From: Andrena cerasifolii | Lineage: Eukaryota > Arthropoda > Insecta > Hymenoptera > Andrenidae | NCBI RefSeq assembly: GCF_050908995.1 | Contig: NC_135133.1 | Coordinates: forward strand, 8,350,001 to 8,414,000 | DNA: 64,000 nucleotides | Reading direction: 5' to 3' | In this document: one piece after another, positions 22,901-34,900 of the stretch | Numbering within the stretch: position 1 is the stretch's first letter | Layout: the number at the start of each line of letters is the position of its first letter | Notes under the pieces: model-generated | What the model saw: only the letters and a program-made list of their open reading frames with translations | Database searches by the model: none | Told to the model about the DNA's origin: nothing | Translations under genes and position numbers: made by a program

Positions 22901-25900
22901 AGTACAGAAAAAAATAGTGTTCGGATAAAATCTTTTTTTTTTAAATGGGGTCCTAGGGGGCGTTTTGGGCATGGTCACATTTTTCGGGAAAATGAAAAGT
23001 TTACTAAAAACCGGCTAAGTGTAGAAAGAAATATAGCGTATTGATAAAATCATATTTTTTTGGAGACAGGGCCCTATGAGGGGCCTCCTGGGCAGGGGCC
23101 CAGGCAATTGCTCATCGGCCGCCCGTTAAATCCGCCACTGTGAATACCACGCACACATTACGAAAGACTACAGCTCGTCGACATCTATCATTCGTCGCAT
23201 AATTCGGTAAAAACTCTTGCTTCCAAACCCCGCGAGCTGGTTCCCCGCTATAGGAACGCATTACCGCGCGAAAACACAGCGCTTCGCGGGGCTGGTCGCC
23301 AACGGTGTCCCTGGAGCAACGAATCAACGACAGGCCTCTCCAGTTTCCCTCGTTCTCGTCGACGTCGCGTAATTCCCGTGGAGCGTCCGCGACCGCGGGG
23401 TAAAAAAAAATGGCTAAGGGGTGTCCACGGTCCAAGCAATTCCGCCCGCCGAGTCTCTCTCCTCCCAAAAGCGATTTAACTCGGGTAAAATTGCATTAGG
23501 GCACGGTTGAATCGAATCCCGTTCGAATCGGAGTCTCGTGGACGTTCAGACGTGCTACAAATTAAGAGAGCTCTCCCTCCCGGAGAGGGGATGGCGTTCC
23601 CTCCTCCCCTTTGCCTCTCGTTCGACGGGCTTCGGCGGATCGATTCGAAAAAAGGAAAGGGTTCGCTGCTAGGAAGAGGCTCCAAGGACAGAAACACGAT
23701 TTTGCCGTGCCCTGGGCTAGCTCTCCCAGCTTCCTCCGAAGCTATTGTCTTGTCGGCGTGAAGCATGCTTCACGCGCCGACGAGCACACGCTTTTCGGCG
23801 CGATCCCCCGTTCAAAAGCAGCCCCGAAGAAGAACGCTTCTCGCTTCAGTTGTCGACTACTATCGCGCCCCTCTGCACCGTTCACCGGAAGAGAGCTCGT
23901 GCCCCGCCGTCTTTTATCGCCGACCGAAGTCAGCGCCGCGATGACTTCTCGCTTTTATCCCGGACGGCCCGAGACCTCGATGGCGCTCCGATCCAGGGAA
24001 CGCGGTTCAACGTCCACGTGCGGATTCCATGGTTCCCACAGAAGCGGAGGGGTATCGGCGAAGATTGCGCGAAGAGGGATTAAACGGAGCTCCCGGCGAG
24101 CTCGGTTTGTGCTTGCAGAGAACAGACCCTTGGGCGGCAAATAAGTCGTGTTTGGCTTGCCCAAGATCCCCGTGAACTCGAGATTTCGCGTGCTCTGTTA
24201 TTGTCCTGGCGACGAGGATTGTGCTGCTGGTACCGAGATTTTGGATCCTCGCGGGGGAACGGAGGAATCAGGCGCGTGAGCGAGGAGAGAAGTAGCGATT
24301 CTGGAAATTCTGGAGCTTCTGTCATTTCTTTGGTCCGGTTTCTTAGATTAATGAATGGAAACGAGTGGACGAGTTTAATTGCGTAAACAGTGGAATGCTT
24401 TTGACAGAACTGGTTCGAGCAGAAGGAAACACCTCGGACATGAAATGGTTGATACGAAGACACTTTGTAATGCAGTAAAGGCAGTGAGAATTTTGTGCAA
24501 CGTCTTATTCAGCTAACGAAGGCGATTTTCTTAGACAAAGGAACGTATGTATGTACAAAGCTCTTATTCTAGACAATTTAACAATAGACAAGCAGAATTG
24601 TTTCTCAACTTTCCCCTAGGGAACATTTATTTCCGAATCTGAAGATTCACGGTTTCTTTCGTAATTAACTCGATAAATCTAATAAGGTTTTTTTTTTTGA
24701 TCTTCAACGAACACTCGAAGTTTAATTAATCCTATTGAGTATGGCGAAAGAAATTTTCCCTCCTGCTTCTAGGAACCACGGAACTTCTTCAGGCCACGGC
24801 AATGATTCTTCAGCTTTAATTACTAATTCACCGTGTTTTCGGTTCGGCCACCGTTTCGATGAACTCGCGAGATTCCTTGCTCTACTGATTCGTATAATAC
24901 ACTTAATACAGATCTCTCGGTCGTCGACTCTCGGCTATGGATCACAAAACGATAAAGAGCACGCTGCGCTCGTGTCTGTGTCTTCATTGTCGAGTCAGTG
25001 CACATGAGATATAACCATACGGTGCGTTTACATGAATCTGAAACGCGAAGCTACACGAGCGTTCATCACGCGACGGTTCAACTTCCAAGTGCCATTCATT
25101 TTCATAGAATGAACGAGGATTCTCTCACAGCACCAGGTGTATAGAAAACATGATAAAGTAAAGGCACCCTGGGCGCTGATTTCCTTGCGTCCGATATCGT
25201 GTGATTAGATATACAAGCGGGGGTGGAAATGAAATTTAAAATCGACGCTCCTGTGCACGCGCAGAAATCGCACGTGAGTTTCATAAAAATAAAATAGTAC
25301 TTTCGTTATCAAATGTTCTTTGCACCACTGCAAATCATTCGTTGACTAATTAATACCGATTACTTAATTAACGAAAATGCTAACACGCACTTCCCCGCTT
25401 TACAAACTCAAATACCACGGAAGCTCTGAAAGATTCTTTGAAAACAGTCAACCCTTGTTCGAGGCATCCTCCCCATCGAAGCCCCGGAACGCCCGTGTAA
25501 CCTCTTAATTACAATTTCCCTTACACCTAAACACTCAGACGCGGATGACTTCACACATCCATCCTCGATCACGGGGTCTCTCTCTACCGAACGAGTACAA
25601 GAAGGTACAGTTCGACGGATTGAGGGTCTCGCCGAACGGGGCACAGGCGAGCGGCGCTAATTGAAATAAAAAAAGAAGTAGACAAAGAACGGAAGGAAAA
25701 AAAAAACAGAGAGGGTGGAAAGGAAAAACTAAACCTGAAACGATACAAGCGCATGCCATGCGGTATAATCTAACATCTAAGAACCCAGGCAAGTGAGTGA
25801 AACGCGAGGGAGTCGAGGGTTCGACGACCCCGTCGCATTCGTTCGACGATGACACTCTTTTTCTGCCGATCGATACACGCTCAAGACACTTGTTCGAGTG

Positions 25901-28900
25901 TTAAATGACCGTTTGCGACGGAGTCCTCGTTCCTGCGAGCCCGCGCCCGGTCTCGTACGGAGCACCTATCGTCGCCTCCTCTCCGACCGAAAATTAGCAA
26001 TTAATCGTGACGATAATACTAATGGTAATGACGATACGATGTACAATAGGTGACCATTATAGTCGGAGCAGAAGCAGTTCGCCTCTCGAGGCCACTGTGC
26101 AAGTATCCCCTCTACCCTCGCGCGCTCCTTAGCTCCGCCCACAAAGACACGGGAGACGGTAAGCGAGTCCACGTTTTCTGCGACGCAAAGGGGCCAACCA
26201 ATTCCGCCCCGACCATAATCCATGACGTAATATCAGTGACGATAATAATTATAGTAAACGTAGCAGCTATGTACGCCGTAATAATACAATAATCGCAATA
26301 ATAACGATAGAAATAACGATAATATTAATAATAATTAATCGTAATCATAACACACATCATGCGCACTAAACACGTAAATGGTCCAAGAGCTAATCAAGCA
26401 GGACTAAATGATGACTCAGTAGTAACAGTTTTCCCCAGAAACAAAGATAATAATAATCGTAATAAAGAGAATACAGACAAAAAAAAAAGGAGAGAAAAAA
26501 AATGTCGTCGTGCGATCGGTTGGAATGAACCGACGGCTAAAATAAAGAGACACTATGTTTATGCGCAAATCTAGATTGGATATAATTGTAAATCGGCGTG
26601 CTCCCGGTTCGTGCGGATGCTGCTTTCAGGTCGTCGCTTTCTCGCTGAACGAGATTCAATCGTTCCAGCACGGATCGTATCCTCGCGAGTGGAGCGTGTA
26701 ATTAACGCGTCGGGACACGCGGGCAAGGCGTGATCTTAAGTTATCTGCGGTTCTTTGGCTCTGAAACGTATTCGCACGCGGACGAGACGCGCCCGTCAAC
26801 GTAAATAAAAAAAAAAAAAGAAATAAAAAAAATCGGCAGACCCACAGAGAGTATATCGAGACCCTGAAACGCAGGCCGATATCCCCAGCTCGGACGAAAA
26901 CGGATTCTTTTGTTTCACGGACAATCCGCGGTGGTCTTCACGTTTCAAGCGAAGATGGTTGCGAGGTGTAGTGTCGAATTTGAATTTCGATGTCTGTATC
27001 GCGAGATTCTGCTTATAACCCTCTTGTCGTTGTCTCTGAACCCTTCCTACATTAGCTACCCCCTCCCCCCTGTTCGTTGCGAAATTAGACCGCGAGAAAA
27101 TTTCCCTCCAAAAATATTTGTACTCTACCGAGTGGCGAGAACTGCGCAAGTACCTCTAGCACCCACGAATCGAGTGAAGGGTGCCCCAGAATTGTCGGGC
27201 GAACTGTTATCTCGCGTGTTAAAGCAGATAGAAATGGCCTTTACCCCATTCTGTAATCTGCGGCTTCGGTTGGTGGAGGTGTGAGCAATCGAAGTGGGGG
27301 TGTTTGAATTTCACAGGTCTAACAAACACTTCGCTTTCCCGAGTTTTAAAATTTCATTGTAACTCGCAGGAAAATTAGGAGATATTTTAGAAGAAAAAAC
27401 AATGACACAGAATTTAATTTCTCTGCTATGCCTGTGTCTGTGACCGGGTATCAACGTTTATTTTGAAAGTTCCAGGTAGCTAAGAACGTCGAGAGAGAGA
27501 GAGAGAGAGGTGGAAACGGCAGAAACCCTGCCGCGGTGTCGTGGCCATTTATGTACAATATTTATGATGGCGTAAGGACTGAAATAAGGGGAGAGTTTTG
27601 CCAGTAAACGAACCTTTGTCTCCTCCAGAACTCTGGAACACGTGGAAGGAAATTTTTAACGAGTTTTTCTTACTTAACCCCGCGATCTCTATTTCAAAGC
27701 AATACTTTAATATTTCAACCTGCCAAAATCCAACCCCCACACATCTTTAATTACCAATATCTCCACAACGAAGCCCCCACTTGCAAAGAGTTAAAGGACA
27801 TTTCGACTGCTCCCAGCTCCTCGCAGCTCGTCACACAATCCCGCGACATCCCATACAGTAATTACACAGTACGTCTGCTTAATTTCCCCCTCGAAAACAG
27901 AGAAACCATACGCTTGCAACCCTCGTCGATGGCTCGAGATAACTCTTCCCTCCCTCTCCGCAGAGGAACGCGCTCTAAACACTAGGCATTTGGCAATTTA
28001 AGGCAGTAAGTGTCCCAGGCCCGCGCAAGCCTCTCACTGTACGCTAAAATAGACCCGCGGTGCACGCCACGGATGCATTCGGGCGCACCGGTGTGACGCC
28101 GCAACGGGAAGTCGCAGCGAAATGCAATAACTCGTACGGCAACCGAGCTCCTCGAATGGAAGCACATTATTTTCGCGAATGTACAAGGACCGATTGCAAC
28201 GATCCGAGCCCCTCTCTCTCGCAGAATGCGCTCGCTGGGTCGAAAGAGATAAAAAAAGAAACAAAGGCTCGCGACAATCGTGGAATTGATACGCCGTAGT
28301 TCTAGTTCGGCGTTTCCATCCGAATTTCTCCGTATCTCGGTCTGCTTTTCACGAGCGAACGAGACGTGACACGCGCGCCACCAACGCCCCGGCAACGTGG
28401 CGAAATTATTCATACTGGCTCTACTGTTATTTACCTCGCCCCCCCCCTCCCACTGTATTTTTGCAAATATTTGCGATAGTTCGCGCCGCTGCGACGTTAA
28501 CACCCGGATTTTCCTGGCCGAGAAACGAAAGCGTAGCGCCTCGCACCGCGTAGCAGAACGTACCCAGTACGTTTTGCTGACCGCTGGGGCGTTTTTGAAC
28601 CTCCCCTTTTATCATTATAATTACGCTTCGCAGCTAGGCGGACTCCGGCGACGTCTTCGTTTTTTCCCCCCCCTTTCTCTCTCACTAGTACACGGAACCC
28701 CGCACTTATCCGCTAACGGAACGTTCTTTCCTCGTTTGTCCTCGGAATGTTGTGCACCGGTGTGTCTCTAATCGGCCCTCACTTTACAATATTCGGGAGC
28801 TGTGTGCGATATACCGCCGACGTGTTTCGGCTGACGCGAACGAGTCCACGTCACACACCACGCGAAACGCGGTCGAATGTTCGGATTGGGAAAACTCGGC

Positions 28901-31900
28901 GAACAACGGAAACGTACACACGGAGAAGTATCTTTGTCCATCTTATCCCGTGTGTGTGTGTGTGTGTGTGTATTTCTGGTGTGTGTCTCTGTGTAGCTCC
29001 CTCCCTCCCCAACCCTCCCCATGGAATTATGAATAATCTCGCATACCACTTCTATAAACGTGTACACTAACTGAAAGGATCTTTAGAGCTTGAACAGCGA
29101 GCGTTCCTGACGGTGATTTATTATTTTTCTTTTCTGTCTGTTTGCGTTTATTATTATTTTTTTTTTTGTATTCTTTAAATGGCTACGAATAGAATCGTTA
29201 TTGCTGTAGCAATGGCGGTCACGGCGAGCTTGGGAGTACCTCCAGCGGAAGTATCTACATTGTAGTCCACATTGCGGCCCGTAGATTCTGAATGATAAAA
29301 AGTGACTTGTAGAAGGATCGTTGTGTCTTCAAGATTTTGTTTGAGGGAGGGGGTATTATCTAATGCCTAAGGTGCCCACCGACTGGCTACCGAGTTCATC
29401 TAAATCGCTTGTCTACAAGGGTCAAGGGGACTGAGGACTCTCTCTTGGTTCATGTGTTTTAGATCCACGTCGTGCTGTTTCTAGAGTGCCGTGAATATTC
29501 TTGCAAATTATTCTGGGCGGCTGGAAAGGAGGAGGGAGGCTCGAGGAAGGGAAAGGGGAAGAAAATAGACGAGGGTGTGTGCTCTGGGTCTGCTATAGTT
29601 GGGTCGCAAGATTTTGGCTGTTCAACGAGACTGGTTAAACTTCTTCGCTATCGATTTACCAATTCTGCATGTTAAATAGTGAGAAAGTCTGCAAAATATG
29701 AGTAGAATGGGTGTAACTTGATGGTGTTAAAAGTGGAAGAGAAAGAGGAGGATGGGCAGTTGTGAATAGGAAGTCAAAGACCTCGTGACAATTGGGCCTG
29801 GTTATGCAGAAAACTACCAACCCTCAATGATCTGAAACTGAGTGAATTTAGTTGGGAGATTTTAATTATTGAAGAAAAGCAGCTTTATTTCTATTGGATA
29901 TATTTTATTCTTTATTATTGTTTCTACCTGTATAATTAATATTATTTCAAGTAGCTTTTGTTTTTTAAGCCTAAAATGGAATAATGGCTTGCTGGTTTTA
30001 ATAATTGTATAATGTAAGAATTGATATTTGTTTGCAAAATAATTATCACAAGATTCTGGGATCCATACTGCGTTTAACTAATTTTTTGTCATTTTGAGGG
30101 CTGGTAGCTTTCTACATAAAGGCCCAATTTGGTCACGTGACCAACTGTGTATTTTCAAAAGGCACGTGGCAGGAGACAAGACTCTAAAAGCTAAGCTATG
30201 CTGTATGTGGCGGATAGAGGGGAAAGTGAAGCGACTTAGTGCACTATAACAGAAACATCATAACGTTTGAACGATAGAGCTCGTAAACCTATAAGCAACA
30301 CACCGTTCGCCTCTTAAACATAGAAGAGCTGATGCGACGCACTAACTGAAAATCGATTAACAGCATCCGAAGTGACCCAGAATAGCCAACATCTCCTGGC
30401 TCGAATATAGCAGACCGTGACCTAAATGCAGGATATTCAAGCATAAAGAGAACGATCTAATCGGAGGAATCGGTGCGTGAATTTTGCAGGGATAGGATCC
30501 GCGGGACAGCCTCCCAGCGATCGGCAATAGCGCCGCCACGTGAACCGGCGACTGAACAACGAAATACCTCAATGACCCTTTTCCCTCCTCCTTGAGTGAA
30601 CAAAATAGAGGCGAAGTAATTAAACGGTCTTTCTCGTAGAGTAAAAAAAAAAAAAAATAAAAGAATATACCAATCGGTGCAATAGCCTCGTGCACACATA
30701 ATAACGTTTCAAAGAGAAATTACGATTTGAAAAAGGGCACTAATACCGACGGAGGCGGTCTTATAAGGTGATAGTTGCGTTATGAACGTTTCAGTGTTCG
30801 AAGGGATTTGAAGACACTTACCCCTTGCCGTTTTAAACTTCGCCAAGCCAGCCTTACTGAAACCCATCGCGTTGTGCGCCTTCAGCTCCACTTTGTAGAA
30901 CGTGTCCGAGTCGAGGTTCTTCAGCCAGTGCCTCGTCCTGCCCTGCGTCTTGATGTCCTCCGTTCGGCAGGTGTCCTCCAGTACCTCCCAGTCGCCGGAC
31001 ACGCGTCTCGTCTGGCAGTACTTGATCTGGTACATGTCGATGGGCTCGCCGTTGTCGGCCGGTGCCAGCCACCCTAGCTCGTACTGATTGTTGAACATGG
31101 ACAGATCGTATTCTGCTGATTGCGATATGATCTTCGGCTCGTTGGGGACGGTCGTTCCGGGCGTAGTCTCGCGGGAGGAGGCTCCCCAGTTGCCCAGGCC
31201 CACCTGGTTCCTCGCGGCGAAACGGAACTCGTACGGGGTCTGTGGCTTCAGGCCCTCGATCACGTAGAGGGAATCTGGGACAGAAGGTCGAACGTCGCAA
31301 TGTGGGGAGTGGATTTGGTTTTATACAAAGTTTTCTGTGGCACCATTGCTATTAGAGGTCTGGGCTAGGACTAGGCTAGCTGCTATGATACACACGGCTC
31401 AAAGATATCCTACGAACTACCACAAATGCAGGGTGAACAGTGGGCCAACTTCACAGGCTCGGCATCTGCTTCAAAAACACTTCTACTGTTTCGCAAATAA
31501 CCCAAGTAAGTGGATGATATTTGGGAAGTAGTGTAGAACTCTGCGCCGCCCATTTGTGGTAGTTGGAATGATACTTTTGAACAGACATCATGACTGTTAT
31601 AAGAGAAATTTTAAAAGTTATGGTGCAAGAGTTAATACCTTTAATTATATGGTTTTGATTAGAAATAAGCATGAAGAACGATTTAAATTTTTTTGATTAG
31701 CGGTTATCATTATCGATGATTGGAACTTTATTTTGGTTATTATCGGCGGCAAATTTTTGTTTCTGGTTACATTCGATCATTGTTAATTATTGTTATTAAC
31801 ATTACTGATAATTAGTATTCACTGACAACATGGCAAAAAATGAATTAAAAAGCTTATATTTTTTATTGAGCAAAAAGACGTTATGAAAATGTATGAAACG

Positions 31901-34900
31901 AAGAATAGGATAAAAGATATTGTAGTACGATTTACCGTTTTTTGCTTAACAAAATATGTTTTATAATTATTTCTTTCGCATTGTTAACGAATACTAATTA
32001 TCAGTAATGTTAATTACAATTGACAATGGTCGACTGTACCGTTATCGGCAACCAAAATTAAATTTCCGTTATCGATAATGGTTCCTGTTGGCTAAAAAAC
32101 ATTTCAATCATTCATAATGGTTAGTCGTAACCAGAGCAATTGAAAATTAAAATTTGTTAATCATTTAATTTGCGAAGTATCTTATGGATTCAATGATAAT
32201 CGGCTTCCATTGAAATAAAAATCAATTTTTACTTAACGACATTTTAAAAAAAAATTTAAAATTCTATTATTTTAGATCTCTGCTCTTGAGCCTGTGCACT
32301 ACTACTATTAGAGACCTAAGCTGGATACTATGATACTGTTCCTACCAGAGGTCTGTATTTCTCTCTGCATGGAACAAGCATGACCCACAAAGAATCGAAA
32401 TATGAAACTTCATCTACTTGATCTACAATTGAACACGACACATGAAATATTCCAAAGATTCAAAGATCCACCGTACTAAATCTCTACATCCAAAGAGCAA
32501 CCGGCATCACTCACCAACAGACCACGTTCTGTTCTTAGCCTCCATCCAAGTCCGCCCGTCCTCCCTGTACTGAACAGTGATGGTCCGCACCATCAGCTCA
32601 GGGTGCGTGGGTGGCGGCACGACGTCGAATCTGATCGTGGTCGCGGTGATCTCCGCCATTTTCGCTTGTATCACCTCCCCCGGTTTCGAGGCCTCCCTCA
32701 GCTCGATGTTGCGCTCCCTTGTGCCGTGCGTGTTGGATGCGATGCACTTGTACGTGGCGTAGTACCGCCTGTCCAGCGGTACGATCATCAGGGTGGAGAG
32801 GGGCCCGTTGCCCAGCTGCTTGATCATCGCGTCGTTGTCGATCTTCTGGTCCCCGCGCATGGTCCAGCGGATGGTCGCGTTCGGTATGCTCTCGGCGATG
32901 CAGCTGATGTTCACGGGCCTCTGCTCCCAGGACCACACGGTGGTGTTGGGCATGGAGTCGAACGACGGAGGAAACTCGACGATCAGGTGGCCGCTCCTGC
33001 GCGCCTCGCCACCGGGGTTCTGGGCAATGCACTCGTACAGCCCGTCGTTCGATCGCATGCTCTCGTGGATCGTCAGCGTGCCGACTGTCTCGCCGGAGTT
33101 GTCGTCGGCGGCGTTCGTCAGGATTATCCTGTCGTCCTCGGGCTGGGCGCCCTTCACGTACGGCTTCTCCAGGGTGTGCTTCCTGAAGGTGACTTGCGGC
33201 GGTGGGCGGCCGAATGCCTTGCAAACCAAGCTTACCTCCTTCTCCTGCACCACGCTGTCGTTCAGGAACTCCATGATCTTCGGCTTCACTATCACGTTCA
33301 CCGCGATATTCATGTTCTCCGAGCCGGCCGCGTTCGTGGCGGTGCACTGGTACTCGCCGGCGTCGTCCCGGTTCGCGTTGCTGATCGTCAGCGTGCCCAT
33401 GTCAGCGTCCACCCCGAAGCGATCCGCGTTGGATAGATTCTGCTGGGTCAGGGACTTCACCCAGGTGAACTTCGGGGGCGGTTTACCGTGGGCTTTGCAC
33501 TTTATGCTCGCGTCTTCCCCCTCGATTATGTCCACGGGACTGGGCAGATCCTCCACCGTGGGACGTATGTGGACCTGTTAAATGAAATACAAACGTGCTC
33601 TGATAGACGCTGCGGCGACGGGGAATGGAATTGGGAGTAATTGGTGGACGCAATTGTGGTTGGGGCTTGAGGAGAGCCTGTGTCAATTGGGAGGTGAGAG
33701 TACCTTGCATATGGAGACTGTTTTGTTGCTGTTTGGGAATTTAGTAGTAAATAAATGTGTGGCTACAGTGTTTTGACTTTTCGTGTACTAGTTGCAAAAG
33801 ATTTTTGAACGTTCTGCACTTTTCTATGCGTATTTCAATGAAGGCTAGTTGCACAGAAAGGGATAGTTAAGTGCTCGATAGATTAATCAAATTACGTCAC
33901 AAAACGTAATCCCTCATCGCCGAGGGGAATATAATCACTCGGCGAACAACGTTGTCGCCATGTCGGACTGAAGCATTTAAAGCATTTAAAACTCGAGACC
34001 AGACAGTAAAACGTTCCAACGACTGCATTAATTAATTCCTCGCGACGGTGCAATTCTAGGATTCCTACTAACGATCGCTCATTAATCTTGCAATCCGTTG
34101 TAAGGGTAATCTAAAAAATAAATGATACATCGAATCCAGGAGGAGCGCAGAAAAAGTCGCTGTATTATTCGGCGTGCTGTATTATTCTCGTCGATGAATG
34201 TTAAGGTGGATGCAAGGCTGAATACGTACCTCAACGCGAATAGGTCGCTCTTTGAGCTCACCGGTTGTCAACACCGACGCACGACAAGTGTAGATCCCGT
34301 CGTCGGATTCTTGGACGTTCTTGATCGTCAACGCATACGTGTCTATAATGTAGTGGTCGTTGGTCTTAATTAATTCACCGTTGTACAGCCAGTCGACGGA
34401 GGGCGAAGGCCTTGCCCGTACTTTGCACACAATCGGAAAGTCCTCTCCCAGAATAGGGTATTGATTGGTCGGTGCATTGTCCCAAGTGATCGCAACTGCG
34501 AAACAGTAATTACTCTTCATAGGTACTTCTCGTCGTCGCCCTTCTTTACAGGCTGTTTCTCTAATTCTACTTGCAGGGCTTTTGTAAATATATTCACAAT
34601 ACCTTTGAGTACTGAACGGTGGATGGTCTTACAAGGAAATTAAAACTTGATTTCAGAGTATAAATAAAATTACTGCTAGAACCAGAGTTGGGTATTAAAT
34701 AACAGATCAATTAAAAGTTACTTTAACTTTAGATTATTTTACGGATACAGTTCATTTTTTCAATCGTCGAGCATTCCGACATTAGCGTTGAATAAGTTTT
34801 TCGAGTTTTACTTTCACTTTAGCTTTAATTGTAATTTTAACTTTAACTTTACCTTTGAAGTTAATTTTAACCTTAATTTCCACTTTAACCTTAACTCGGC

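Larger units (their letters stand above)
17637..30821 (-). other. Fas2: Fas2 intron 6 (13.2 kb)
   Basis: It separates the FN3-2 exon from the membrane exon. It holds the minisatellite at 19080-19553, inverted-repeat elements at 21470, 22795 and 29779, and microsatellites at 19893, 26240, 27490 and 28950. CpG-rich blocks at about 20.0-21.3, 23.1-24.2, 25.9-27.2 and 28.0-28.7 kb alternate with AT-rich DNA. Flies make a GPI-linked Fas2 form; I looked here for an alternative terminal exon and found no convincing one. Confidence 0.7.

Noticed and set aside
32603..33581. Long + strand ORFs (277 and 262 codons) opposite Fas2 exon 5
   Set aside because: Antisense shadows of a GC3-rich coding exon; the - strand frame codes clear Ig domains.
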